NCBI RefSeq assembly: GCF_000003855.2
Contig: NW_003101682.1
Span: 3,002,386 to 3,066,385 of the forward strand
DNA: 64,000 nucleotides
Direction: 5' to 3'
Source: Blastomyces gilchristii SLH14081
Lineage: Eukaryota > Ascomycota > Eurotiomycetes > Onygenales > Ajellomycetaceae
Shown here: positions 45,941 to 57,319 of the stretch, one piece after another
Layout of the letters: each line of letters opens with the position of its first letter
How positions within the stretch are numbered: the stretch's first letter is position 1
Notes under the pieces: model-generated
What the model saw: only the letters and a program-made list of their open reading frames with translations
Databases searched by the model: none
Told to the model about the DNA's origin: nothing
Translations under genes and position numbers: made by a program

Positions 45941-48900
45941 TAGTAGAAAAAGCTCCTGAAAAGCAACTTGCCATAGAGTAGAAAAGAGAAGGAAAGAACG
46001 AAAAAAGTTGAATAAGAGAGGCTATTAACAATCCCCTGTTAACACTCACCGGGCTTGAGGTTTATTAACATGCGCTCAAGGCTTCGAAGAAATTTCGCCA
46101 GGCGACAGTAACGAAAAGGAAAAAGGCACAAAAAATACGAAGAGACGAACATCATGCGAGGATCAGCCAATGGGGGATCTGCAGCGGCTTGTTCTCTCAG
46201 CCTCGCGAGTTTTCCGAGGAGCGCAAAAATCAGTCCGCTTTGCGCCTTCTTTTTTTTTTTCTTCTACGGAGTAAGTTAACTACTACTAGTTATAATATCG
46301 TGCTCTTTTCTGAGCAACAATTCTTCACTCCTCCATCTAAACAAAGCAGAGAAACAGGCTGCTGACAGGATCACTTTGCTTTTACCTCTAAAAGGCTACT
46401 CCTACTACTGCCAGACGCCCGTCTAGACTGTTCCATTTGTGTCCTTCTCCGTTGATCTGTGATCTGTGACCACATACGGAGTAGAGTGATGATGGTCAGT
46501 ATATAGTTGGTTGGGGGACGAAAGAACAATTTTTTATTTTTTCTCCGCCCATTGTGTCCGAGAAGATCAATGGAAGCAATCTCTCTCGTCTATCTCGGAA
46601 AGGGAAGTCAAAAGGGCGACATCCATCCATGCGTAGAATACCATACCGTAAGATACGCGATACGCGATACGCTATGGGATACAAGATTACTTTTTCCCTA
46701 GGTTCAGGCTATCTTATTATGATAAGTCATGAAAAGCCCTAGGCAGGCTCAAGAGTGCTGCGAAGAGGAAGGGCGGGCGGGGAGAGAGGTTTAAAGGAGT
46801 TGACTGACTGTTTTCCGCAACCATTCAAACTCCTTCCAAATTCCCTCCCCTTCCATGAAATTAATCGCTGCAGGGTCCCTACATTCTTTTCTCACAATGG
46901 GCAATCCATGCTAGGAGGGGCGGCGGTCTCATCCCTGTATGTATATGTACATGTACATGTACATGTACTCCGTACAGTGCATGTACAGAGTAGAGTACCC
47001 AGTCTCAGTTCCTCCCAATGATGCTGTAATCACAGATGGTTGTGATGGTTGAAAGAGTGAAGAAAAACTTGATCCTGTGTTAATTTCATGTTTTGTCCTC
47101 GCCTGCAACTCACTCGCGGGGGCTCGTGTTCCAGTAACTAGCCAAAGGATATCATTATATATCATTATAATAATAATATAGTTGACAATAATAATGACAA
47201 TAATACTAATAGCCGCGGGTAGGGTAGGTCGGACGCCAGCGGGCTATACGCTGTAATAAAAATAGATGTATGTCTCTTCAATAATAATACCCATGTCCAG
47301 GGCGGGTACCTAGACACCTCTTGCCTAGCCCTCATTTCGCTTGTTAACTGTCACCTCACACAAGTCGGCTTGGTGGTGGGGTAACCCTGTGCACGCCATG
47401 GTGCGGGAGGGAGGGAGAGGGAGGGAGGTGTAACAAACAGGCCGGTCCGAGTAACCAGGAGCTGGGAGACCTGATTTTGGAAACCCGTGTGTATGTACGG
47501 AGTATCTGGGCCAGAGCGAATAATCATAAATATCAACATCTTGAAGATGAGCCACCTTCACTTGCAACACAACAACAATTCCGCCCTCGTGGGTAGATCC
47601 AGATCTGTAAATGTTATTTTTAACCAACTTGGAGTCTCTCATCCTTTGAGGGTCTGAGCAGGCCGTCGTCGGGTTAATGGGTCGAGTAGGATGAGAGGTA
47701 TCTCTGAGACGTAGACAATGATGAGAAAGGTGAGATAAAAATAGCCACGAGAGTTGCTCAGTTTCAAACCGTTTACCTCAAAAAAACAAAAGTAAAAATA
47801 ATCAAGGAATAAAAGAAAAAGGTGAAGGGGAGTTGAGGGGATGAAACTGGGGCGCCGCCAGCAAGGGTTTTGCTTGTTTATATATACTCTGTAACTCCGT
47901 ACTCCGTATATTCTTTTATAGTTACAAGCTTGTCCTGTCATCCACAATCCCCATACAGACCCAGACTCTCCCCAGGATCGGCTGTAACACAGAACATTCA
48001 TGATTTTCACAAGGGGCTGCTGGCCAGACAAGAAAATAATCCAGTGTTGTTAAGATCAGCGTTGGAAATGCTCTTGGTCAACAACGCAATAATTGTTAAA
48101 AATCGATAAAAAATAAAAAAATGAACAGAAATGAAAGATCTTGCTGCACCAATTGGACAACAGCATGTGAAGGCCTTTCCAAGGTTCTTTTCTTCACCCC
48201 CCCCCAAAGTGGACTGATAATAATGATGATCAAATATCCTCTTTTGAGCAGCTCATTTGCCCATTTCACCCTCCAGGCAAATCAAAACCTTTTGGCACTG
48301 TACTGTACTCCGTACCTAGCGCCTCGTCCACAAGCGGGCTCATTTTCTTTTCTTTTGTCATGCCAAGGCACGAACCAACCAGGAGAGAGACCAAGGAGAA
48401 GTATTTTGCAGGTGGGAATGATTATTCCTTTTGTTGATTATTATTGATTACCTCGTGTAACGTGGATCGGATCGGGTCCGAGAAAGGGGCAGCCGTGGGA
48501 AAACGGACATCACGCAGGCCGATGGGCACAGCGCAAGAGGGTATTATTATTATTTTTTGGAAGTTGGTTGGCGGGAGCAAGTGTTGTCATGTCATGGTGC
48601 ATAGTTAACAACAATAATAACAATAACAATAATAATAATAATAATAATAATGTTAACAACTTTTGAAGGTTAAAAGTTTTGTTGGTTCTTCTTTGTTTCT
48701 TGTGAGCGAGCGAGCGATAAAATGTTTTGTTGTTTCCCCATTCTTCTGCATGCCTCTCCCATCCATCTTCGCGCTCTCCTGTGGTGATCACGATCTACAC
48801 TCTACGGGGCGGCCTCAAAAAAAGAAAAATGGCGGTGATGGCGGCCTAGCACTCGCATGAAGATAGATAAAATACTCCGTACAAGCCCAACGACTTGTTG

Positions 48901-49438
48901 AGCACAAAAGCATCTGTTTGATGATTGGCAGCTCTGAAAAAGCTCAGATTCTCTGAACCGTATCTCGATTTCAAGCGCCTGTAATACTGATTACTTATTA
49001 TTAGCCTGGAATAAAACACCAAGGGCGGGCGCAAGGGAGGCCGAGGTTCTGGTGAAATTATTCGAAGAGTTTATATACACAGATGCGAACTGTTCGCTGT
49101 ACAGCGTAATATAAGTCTGTTGAAGGTTTCCCAGGCTGACCCTGACGTCGTTAATATAAGTTTATAACCAAGCTGAGCTGTCAGTTTGTCTGGCCGGCCG
49201 AGGAGAAGTGGAGCGCGGATTTTGGCGGTACGAGATGAGATCGGGACTAGGATGATGATAATATTATGATTATGGTCTGGAGACTTTATTATTATTAACT
49301 GGAGGTAATAAAAGAGATAAAAATGGGGCACAAAAATGTCAGCGCAAAAGGATCCCAACCACAGCCGTAATTGAAGGGCGATTTTTCTTCCCTCCGATTA
49401 CATGGATGTACGCACAGTACAGTACGCTGTACGGAGTA
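45701..49438. repeat. Cluster of nine exact TACTCCGTA / TACGGAGTA nonamers
   Basis: Exact copies lie at 45701-45709, 46265-46273, 46475-46483, 46966-46974, 47496-47504, 47900-47908, 48306-48314, 48873-48881 and 49430-49438, in both orientations. A tenth lies at 25870-25878. Chance would give about half a copy of a given nonamer, both strands counted, in the whole window. Confidence 0.8.
48608..48656. repeat. AAT/AAC microsatellite between GTTAACA ends
   Basis: An array of ACAATAATAACA and AAT units is bounded on each side by the palindrome GTTAAC, so the ends can pair. It is non-coding simple sequence. Confidence 0.7.
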
Positions 49439-50060
49439 CGCAGTATGTATGCTTGCTGTGTTGTCGTGGGCCACCAACGTGGACCCAGCAAGAGGGCAAT
49501 AATAATAACTCAGAAGAACGGCATCCAATGGAAGCATGCGCTGGACTCTGTGATGCGGTCATTCATGTTGCCCTGCTAGCTGATAATTAACTTAACCTCC
49601 ACCCAGCCTTTTAAAGTTTGGGATGTTCAGTACAGTAGTACATGTGCCTGGTGTTTGTTAAAAGAAATCCGGATGCGGTACGTAACTTAGTTACGGGGGT
49701 AATAATAATAATAATGCGAGAACTCTGGTAACTTGGAAGAAGAAGAAGAATAATAATAATAATAAGCAAGTTCATTCCATCATTCCCTGGGTTGCAGAGG
49801 ATGCGAGCTAAGTTAGCGGTGGGCCAGGCGGAGAAGAGAGTTAAATTAAATTGTTTGTTAACCTTTATTAATGCTGTTAGCGCGAGAATTGGTGGAGGTT
49901 TGTTCGTAACTTTTGCTTGGTTGTGGTTGGTGGTTGTCACAAGTAAGTTGTTGGTAACCAAGGTTGCCTGCCTTGGTTTGGTGGTTACGGTACGGTACGT
50001 ACCTACTGCATACTGCATAGGTAGGTAGTAGTCCCTGTCCCTAGGTTAGGGTGTACCTGG

Positions 50061-50090
50061 TAGGCTTAGGCTTAGGCTTAGGCTTAGGCT
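50061..50090 (+). repeat. Five perfect TAGGCT (TTAGGC-type) hexamers
   Basis: Five uninterrupted copies of TAGGCT lie about 640 bases upstream of the wall-protein start. The unit differs by one base from the fungal telomere repeat TTAGGG. A ctaggttaggg precedes it at 50041-50051. Confidence 0.85.
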
Positions 50091-50172
50091 TCCCCCCCGC
50101 CCACCGCCGCCCACGGGCCAGGCACGGTCCAGGTACCGTCCGGGAGTCAGAATCCTCTTTTTAAGATATACA

Positions 50173-50300
50173 CGGCTTGTCCCTTTCTTCCCTTTCTCTC
50201 CCCTTTCTCTCTCCCCTTTCTCTTTCTTTCTTTCGCCTCGTCCACTCACATATAACGCTCTTTTTTTTTTTTCACTCCTCGGCCTCTTTCCAAAGCCATC
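50173..50300 (+). promoter_or_regulatory. Pyrimidine-rich promoter/leader tract of the wall-protein gene
   Basis: The plus strand is almost pure C/T here (ccctttcttccctttctctc and similar, ending in a run of about 12 T near 50,270). CT-rich tracts of this kind lie just upstream of transcription starts in strongly expressed fungal genes. The leader to the ATG would be 400-500 bases. Confidence 0.5.
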
Positions 50301-50727
50301 CACGCTCCTTAACGCCTTCGTGCCCGTCTTGTTTGAAAAGTCCTCTACTACGCTCGCTCTTTTTCTGACTCTCCTGGTCATCTTGCCCGCTTCCCTCCTT
50401 TCGCGCCCAGCTAGATAGTTATATCACTCCAGCTCCAGACAGTTATCTCTCGCAAAAAAACGAACCACCTTTTCTCCGATTAAACCGCCAGTCTCCCGTG
50501 CGCTCGCAAAGCTACTTACTCTCTTAGCGACCTCCCGTCCACCATAAGACATCCAAGATCGTCGCAAGGCGCATACCGAACATCGATATCTGTAGATCGA
50601 TCTTCCCTTCCCTCTTGCATAGAAACAACAAAACAACCAAGACCACCCCGTCGCATATATCCTACCTCCATATATTTCCACTATTGCAATCGCTGCAAGA
50701 AGCCAAAGCCCCAACCAAACCCCAAAA

Positions 50728-51033
50728 ATGAATATCCTCACCTTCTTCTCCACGCTGCTCCTCCTGCTCGCGACCCAGCTCGTAGCCGCCCAAGATGACA
50801 TGGTCACCTCCACAAGAACCACCACGATCACCAACACTGTGACTGTGACCATCATCCGCTCCGTCGGCACTTCCACCACCGCGGATTCTACCATCACACC
50901 TACACCCACGCCAGCGGCCACCACCTCAGATGTCTCCGACTCCTCGACGCCAAACTTTGCCGTTGCCGCGCCCACCGCGCTGCCAATGCTGATGGCTGGA
51001 GGTCTCGCCGTGGTCCTGGGCGTAGCTCTTTAG
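50728..51033 (+). CDS. Small Ser/Thr-rich secreted protein, probably GPI-anchored cell-wall protein, 101 aa
   Basis: A single-exon ORF from a true ATG. Residues 1-21 (MNILTFFSTLLLLLATQLVA) form a signal peptide. Residues 22-75 are rich in Thr and Ser (TSTRTTTITNTVTVTIIRSV), a likely heavily O-glycosylated stalk. The C-terminal end is hydrophobic with small residues before it (MLMAGGLAVVLGVAL), as required for GPI transfer. No cysteine is present. Many ascomycetes have such short wall proteins; they are usually abundant. The long CT-rich leader supports strong expression. The family is otherwise unrecognised. Confidence 0.8.
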   Translation: MNILTFFSTLLLLLATQLVAAQDDMVTSTRTTTITNTVTVTIIRSVGTSTTADSTITPTPTPAATTSDVSDSSTPNFAVAAPTALPMLMAGGLAVVLGVAL

Positions 51034-52067
51034 ATCTCTTGAAAGAAAAGAAAAGAAAAAAAGAAAAAAAAATCCTAGCTCGGGAAAATGAGCTGTAGAA
51101 GTGGGGAGTGCAGAAGTCAAGGGGAGATGGGAATGCGATTGGCTTTTCAGGACAAGCAAAAAGATGAGACAAACACGATTGATGGATTGACTGACTGATT
51201 TGATTTGATCGATTGAAGCTTGAGAGTTTTTGGTGGAACTGCTGATTTCTTCTTCTCTTGTATACGATATGGATGTTATTTTTCTTTTTCTTTTCTTCTT
51301 CTTCGAGAGATACCCGCCCTTATTTTATTTATTTTTCTCACTATATCGTTGTTGTCAGGTACTGTATATGTGAAAGGCCCCCCCCAACGAGCAAAAATCC
51401 ATATACATACATATATCTTCACATTTCGTCCTGTGTGCTCTTTGCCCAATACATATTTTTAGCTTTTAAGCTTTTGATTCCCCAAGTATACCCCGTTTGA
51501 ACTTCCACGGGCCTGCCTCCGTACTTGGAATCGAAAAATCCAAAGTCGCATGCGACGGACGGACAAATCAGTCAGCCCTTTTCAAAATTCTATGCGCACG
51601 AACGCGCCAGCGCAATCAATGCATCTGAACTGCCACGCCACCGCTTTTATTTATCCTTCTTTCACTGCGAAATAGCAGCCTCCGTCACCCATTTCCCCCG
51701 TTTCGCTTCCCCATCAACACTCCCCACATCCCCCTTTTTGCTTTCTTTCTTAAAGACCTGGTCGCCTTTATTTAATTCTCACGTTTATTTATCCGCGGCA
51801 AAATAAAAAGCCGGGGGGGCCACTTACTTCTTCTAAACCTCTTCTTACTTTCTTACGCTGTACTTCTTTGCTTCACCACTTTATTCTCAACGATATTATA
51901 ACCCTTCTTCCCCCCCCTATTTGATTCCGTTTCCCTGCGAACTGAATTATTTGTTAATACCCAAAAACACTTTGTTTTATGGATGATGATTGGACACCTT
52001 GCCTTGCCTTCCCTTCCTCCCCTCCCCTTTTTCCCCCTCACTCCGCACTTCATAACCGGGGGAAGGG

Positions 52068-52100
<33 letters not shown>

Positions 52101-52367
52101 ACCACAAACCAGGTTCCCTTTTTTTTTGAATTTGATTATGTTTTTGTCTCATTAATTAAAGCACCCGCCTTTTGTTTTATTTCTTATTTGAGGGTTAGTG
52201 GCGGAGCGGGAAGAGGAGAGGTCGTTCGTTACTTGACAAATATATATATCCATATCCCAATATCCATGCGTCGGGAGCTTGCTTCCCTTGCCCGGCCCGG
52301 CCCGGCCCGGCCCTTTTTTTTTTTTTTTTTTTTTTGGATTTTCCCCCCCCTTCCCCCCCTTTTTTTC

Positions 52368-52400
<33 letters not shown>

Positions 52401-52791
52401 AAATTTTCGGGTTTGAGTCTTGTGTGTGTGTGAAGCGAAAGTGGAAAACAAAAAAAAACGAGAAGAAATATATAAATATATATATAAATTGAAAAAACAA
52501 ATTACATTTCGGGGTTCAGCCAGTTACGACGTCGCAAAGTTTGACTCGTCTTCTTTATTCCCGTTTTCCATTTATTTACTATGGTCTTAATTACGTTCTT
52601 ATGTAGGGAGTGGGGATGACTTTCTATACCACGAATCTTTCATTCAACTGCATTAGAAATAATGCAATAGTCCCAGATGTAGAAGTAGGAGAATATCCTG
52701 AACAGACAAAATATATGCAGATAAGTGCAAGCGTCAGGTCTGGGGGTGTAGTTGGTGGAGATTAGGGGGCGGCCGCTGCGGTGGGAGCTCC
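51034..52791. other. Intergenic region with many homopolymer tracts
   Basis: No coding exon is seen. The 3' UTR of the wall-protein gene occupies the first part. It contains A32 (52068-52099), four CCCGG units (52291-52313), T22 (52314-52335) and C27 (52367-52393). ORFs read here are translations of these tracts. Confidence 0.6.
52068..52393. repeat. Homopolymer cluster: A32, (CCCGG)4, T22, C27
   Basis: Four low-complexity tracts lie within 330 bases. The C27 run read on the minus strand is G27, able to form G-quadruplex structures. Tract lengths are likely unreliable in a short-read assembly. Confidence 0.85.
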
Positions 52792-54165
52792 CTACCTGCG
52801 CCGATTAATAGTCTGCCGATTGACAATGAAACCATAACTGTCATCGATATTGAAGTCTGACTCATAAAGATGTTCGGTTTCGGGAGGAATTTCGTGGGAC
52901 GTGAGTGGATTTTCCAGAGCTGCGGGCCAGCGATGGGATTTGTTCTCCGTTAAGGTGGGAAACCGGCGGAAACAAAAGGCAGGATCCCAAGGATTATGTT
53001 TCCGCGAATCCCTAGATTCACGCAAGGAGTTTCGATGCTTAAACACACTCCAGGAGGATGGATATACAGTTTGATACCGCCAGGTTGCATCGGCACATGT
53101 ACCTTGTCCCAGGTTCCTGACTGTCAAAACTTCAAAAAACAAATTCCGGTGATACCCTGGGATTTCGCGATTGGACTTAATGACATAGATTGTGGTATCA
53201 CAATACCGACAATACAGCCCTCTTTGAAATGCCTCAGATGGGATCTTCAGTGGGCCATCATCCCTCCATAACATTCTGGCCGGTAGATCGAGTTCGCTTC
53301 TTGAGCACCTAAAATGTAGCAGGTAATCAAAGAAAGATAAGTGGGGGCAGAAAACCCGGCGTAGAGGCTTAATGGATTTGCCTAGCCAGAACCCACGTGC
53401 AAACACCGCGTATTGTGTGCAAATGAATAATTCACCCTCTTCATTGATACGCGCAGAAATTTTTGTAACGACGTCTGTCAACCCAAAACTTAAGTAACAC
53501 GTATGCAATAGATATGAGCAATCGAGCGTATTCTCAGCCTTCAGCAGCTCAATTAATCTGTCTTTATCCCGGAAAGTCAGATTCACGCAAGGGCAAAGGT
53601 TAACAATACCAACTTTCCCTAGAGTACACACTCTGTGCGTGGCTCCAGCTAGAATTCCCCAGCTAGAAAACTGCCTGGTTGGATGCAATTTAAGACATGT
53701 GGAACAGCAATGCCATTTGTCATTCTCTAACAGGAGAAGCAACTGCCATCTCTCTGTGTTGAAATTATCGCGGTTTTTCAAAACTTCAGGATCGTAGACG
53801 TTGCTAGGCAAGAACCGGAATTGAGGAGCGGCAAGGGCATGTTTGTTAAGCCCGAGAAGTGTCTTGCAGGTGAGAGCGAGGCAGACTTGCGATTCCAAAG
53901 ACAGGAGGTCGTTGATACTGAAGAGGAGTTCGAGTGGGAGGCTCAATAAAGGTGGGGTCTTTGGCTCCTGGCAAGAAATTTGGCGTTGACCTTGGTTTCC
54001 TGCTTCTTCATGTGAGCGTGGGAGGGCTGCCTTTTTCAACCAGTTCACAAATTTTCTGTAGTGTTTGCGAATACTCCGCACTGCTGGAGGGATGAGGGTC
54101 CGTTGATAAATCACGCGAAGCCCTAGCCGGGAAGATGAGCTGAGCTTTTTTTCTCTAAGCCCCAT
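52792..54165 (-). CDS. F-box-like protein of unknown target, 457 aa
   Basis: Single-exon gene; start chosen at the first ATG before conserved-looking sequence (MGLREKKLSSSSRLGLRVIY). The longer open frame upstream starts at TTG and translates GA-repeat leader, so it is not used. An F-box-like motif lies near residues 73-115 (LLSLPLELLFSINDLLSLES, then ALTCKTLLGLNKHAL), typical of the divergent fungal F-box families. After it come Cys-rich segments: WHCCSTCLKLHPTRQF near residue 145 and GLYCRYCDTTIYVIKSN near 325. The rest has no repeat domain. Fungal proteins of this design are numerous, often species-restricted, and presumed SCF substrate receptors. Function is inferred from the F-box alone. 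Confidence 0.7.
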   Translation of the reverse strand: MGLREKKLSSSSRLGLRVIYQRTLIPPAVRSIRKHYRKFVNWLKKAALPRSHEEAGNQGQRQISCQEPKTPPLLSLPLELLFSINDLLSLESQVCLALTCKTLLGLNKHALAAPQFRFLPSNVYDPEVLKNRDNFNTERWQLLLLLENDKWHCCSTCLKLHPTRQFSSWGILAGATHRVCTLGKVGIVNLCPCVNLTFRDKDRLIELLKAENTLDCSYLLHTCYLSFGLTDVVTKISARINEEGELFICTQYAVFARGFWLGKSIKPLRRVFCPHLSFFDYLLHFRCSRSELDLPARMLWRDDGPLKIPSEAFQRGLYCRYCDTTIYVIKSNREIPGYHRNLFFEVLTVRNLGQGTCADATWRYQTVYPSSWSVFKHRNSLRESRDSRKHNPWDPAFCFRRFPTLTENKSHRWPAALENPLTSHEIPPETEHLYESDFNIDDSYGFIVNRQTINRRR

Positions 54166-54772
54166 CCCGCTGATGTTGGGAAGATATGAACTGGTTGCGG
54201 GTATGATGAGTGTTATGTATTGCAAGGTCCCCGACACAGACAGTAAAAAGATATGGATGCAGTGTTGAGGAGTTGGATAGAATAGATAAAAGAGAAGATA
54301 ACCAAGTCCAGTTATATAGATAGATAGACACACACACAAAGAAAGAGAGAGAGAGAGAAGACTCACTACTCATCTATGACATGATTGATAACTTTGCTCT
54401 ACTGTAGGTTCCTGACCAACATCATATTGAGAAAACGCTGAGTCGCACAGCGGCTCGCGTAACCTAACTTAGAAGAAAAAACCAACATCACTTGTGAGGT
54501 TAAAAAGTAGAAAGTTTTTTTTTAATCAAGAATCTTATTTCAAGATAGAGTTGTTGTTGTTGTTGAAAGAGATGAGGTTAGAAATCGTGGTTTGGTTGCC
54601 ATGTTCTGCGCTAAACTCAATCAAGAGAGCAGTAGTTAGTTAACTAACTACCTTACACAAAAAGTTTATTAACTGTCATTTTATCAGTGATCTGATAGCT
54701 TCAGTGATCACTGATTCCTACTATATAACTGATTAAAATTCTTAAATATAATAATTTTTTATTGAGATACTA

Positions 54773-54860
54773 TTAGACTGGCTGCTGAGATCATGAATTT
54801 CATATATGATCTCATTTGATCTGATCTCATACCTTTCTTGATATGAGTCTCATCAGAACT
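54773..54860 (+). repeat. Dispersed repeat, copy 2 of 2
   Basis: Partner of 30671-30760, same orientation. This copy contains gctgctgagatcatg where the other has gccagcagaatcatg, and shares ctgatctcatac and cagaa at the end. Both lie in CpG-poor DNA. Confidence 0.75.
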
Positions 54861-55559
54861 AAGTCATTCTTTGCACTGCTCCTCAAGTTCTCATTTCAAG
54901 TTACATTCTTTCTATTCACTTCTTGAAGTATCCTCGACCTTACTCCTCTTGATGTCTCATCTTCTGAGACAGACCTAAAAATCGCTTCAACGTGCAGCGA
55001 TTCTTTTCTTCTGATAGCAAGACGTGATGATGATGGTAGACAATTTCTCTCGAAGCAGGAGAAAGATTTTTTTCTCTAGGATCTCTTGGGCATTGTATGA
55101 TTAGTCAATAGTATATACAATACAACCGACTAGACTCCTTTCTACCTTGTATCTCAAATCTCTGTCCAGCGTCTTATAAGTCAGGCCTAGGCGCTTTGTA
55201 GAAATCTTGGTGGAGGGTAAGATATACCAGCGAGACAGCTGCAACCACAACCACGGGGATGAAACAAAGATGAAACAGATGAGGGTGGAACCAGTTCTTC
55301 ACCGTCAACATAGAAAGAGCGGTATCTGGAGTCGCTTCCTGCTTAAGACTAAACCCGAGAGATGGCGCTCCGAGAGCTCCGAGAGCGCGCTGCAGACATC
55401 TTGCATCCTCTGATACCCGCCCCGATGCCAACAGTTCCAGATTACATTGCCCATGAATACACCCGCTGTGTAGGGAAGCTTCTCATGTATGTCTTTATCC
55501 ATTTATCTTGGAATTGTGTAGTCCCCAACTTCAGAAGCTGCAGCATACTCATCACAACT

Positions 55560-56560
55560 CTGTACACTGGAATTGAATAGTTGACAGATGAGAACTTCAA
55601 ACTTTCTACCTGTAACAATGTTGTAGATGAGGGAACTGAAACAGGCTATATCATACTTGACTGATAGACTGACCTCACTGATTTTATCAATATTTAGAGA
55701 TTTAGAAACAATGTGAGAGTTTGCAAAGTGAAATAATTTGAGTGTTTACTTATTCATAATTAAGAAACTTCATATGACAAAATCACTGATCAGGACACAC
55801 TTTGATGCACATATGAGACAGCTGCTGCTGCATCCCGCGCCCAGTTCAGTTGCTGAGTCTGACTTAACTTCTTCTATGATAAACATTTGTCAAGAGTACT
55901 TCCTGTGAAAGCCAGAGATGAAGGAATATCTAAAACACATTGTCATGAGATTCTAAATGTTCATGTATTTTCTTTCTATGTTTGAGTGAACAATCTAGAG
56001 TGACTAACTCTAGTGCAGTCAGTAGACTTCTTGCATTCTGAAATGTGCCTTTAGCTCAACACTTTTCAATGATTAAACCAAGCCAAACATTCTTAGTAGC
56101 AGAGAGAATCTCCTGTCATGGCCAGGCTGTGCAGGCAGGCCCAGGCAGTTGATCTCTAAACAGGTCAAATTCAGTAATCATGATCATCAGTGTGCTTCAT
56201 GTCAGTATAAGAAGTAGAATAGAGAACTTGATGAAGTAACAGAATTTAACAGAGAGATCAGTGTTGAGAATGAAATTCTTTCTAGCAATCTCTGCTACTA
56301 AGTCTACTATAACACAACAGTTGTGCATGTGAACAAGTGTATGAGTCATTTGTTGAAATTATGAGAGCTGAAGAGACTGCATCATATGTTATTCTTTCAG
56401 ATATATAGCAAGATCTCTGTTTTCCATTGACTTCATTTGAATGCAATATTCAGAGAAAAGCTGAAGCAATACATAATATCATTCACAGATCTATAGCTGT
56501 TGATACATGTCTTTTTCCATGTTTGATGATGAGATGATTCACTTGACTATTGTTGTTATT
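55560..56560. repeat. CpG-depleted AT-rich island
   Basis: About 1 kb with almost no CG dinucleotide apart from one cccgcgccc near 55,835. CG reappears abruptly at about 56,572 (aagcgtcaaatgg). No ORF or element termini are recognisable. Confidence 0.55.
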
Positions 56561-56742
56561 ATCACTGATACAAGCGTCAAATGGCACTCTTTGCGCTCAC
56601 TTTTTCCGCCTTGCGCGGCCACTCGACTACACTGACCACCACGTTAAGTCTCTATACGCGTCCTACTCCAAAGATAGAATCTAGACGTAGAGAATGCATG
56701 GTAGATGCTAAGAGATATAGGATGTAGCACGAGTATAATGTG

Positions 56743-56842
56743 NNNNNNNNNNNNNNNNNNNNNNNNNNNNNNNNNNNNNNNNNNNNNNNNNNNNNNNNNN
56801 NNNNNNNNNNNNNNNNNNNNNNNNNNNNNNNNNNNNNNNNNN
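56743..56842. other. Assembly gap (100 N)
   Basis: Exactly 100 Ns, the conventional placeholder for a gap of unknown size. It directly abuts a pyrimidine-rich minisatellite, which probably caused the break. Confidence 0.99.
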
Positions 56843-57190
56843 TACCACCCCTTCCACCCCTTCCACCCCCTACCCCCTCTACCACCACCACCGCGTCTAC
56901 CGCCTCATAGCCCCCTCTATCACTTCCACCCTCTATCTCTACCCTCTTACCACTCCTTCCACTTCTACTCCCTCTACCACCACCAACACCTCTACTGCCT
57001 CACAATCCCCCTCTATCATCATCACTGTCTCTACCGCCTCACAACCCTCTTTATCACTTTCATTCTCTATCTCTATCCACTGTTACCACTCTTTCCATCT
57101 CTTTCACTCTCTATCCTCTCTATCATTATCATCATCTCTACTTCTTCTACTACTCTCTTTCACTCTGTATCATCTCTATCATCATTATCA
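56843..57190 (+). repeat. Pyrimidine-rich minisatellite (CTACCAC/CTCTATC units)
   Basis: Plus strand consists of degenerate repeats such as taccaccccttccacc and tctatcactttcactctcta. It starts at the gap edge, so its left end is unknown. Sequence decays rightward, with more T and A. Confidence 0.8.
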
Positions 57191-57240
57191 GATTAATCAG
57201 AGCTGTACAGACTGTAGAGTCAGCTATTCAATCTCATTCA

Positions 57241-57296
57241 TGAATTCAAAGAGATGTATATGACATCACATGAGATTTTATTACAGAGTATTTAGC
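57241..57296 (+). repeat. 56-base element, heavily mutated copy
   Basis: Aligns without gaps to 57965-58020. This copy (tgaattcaaagagatg...) has no CG and most differences are C to T or G to A relative to the right-hand copy. Confidence 0.65.
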
Positions 57297-57319
57297 AGTA
57301 CATACTATAAATACAGAGA

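Larger units (their letters stand above)
44336..50727. other. 6.4-kb gene desert with repeats and motif cluster
   Basis: No ORF in this stretch has family features. It contains a CpG-poor AT-rich island (about 44,950-45,940), a cluster of the nonamer TACTCCGTA/TACGGAGTA (45,701-49,438), several AAT/ATA microsatellites, a TTAGGC array (50061-50090), and a pyrimidine-rich leader before the wall-protein gene at 50728. It could hold non-coding transcripts. Confidence 0.55.

Noticed and set aside
52152..52451. Gly/Lys-rich ORFs on both strands
   Set aside because: Produced by the homopolymer C and T runs; no real coding signal.
54166..54366. N-terminal extension of the F-box protein with an apparent hydrophobic leader
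   Set aside because: The extended frame begins at TTG and reads through a GA/CA microsatellite; the ATG at 54165 is the better start.
55174..55502. ORFs on both strands in a patch of normal composition between CpG-poor islands, one ending with a hydrophobic segment
   Set aside because: No consistent frame or recognisable domain; at best a fragment of a gene, so not called.
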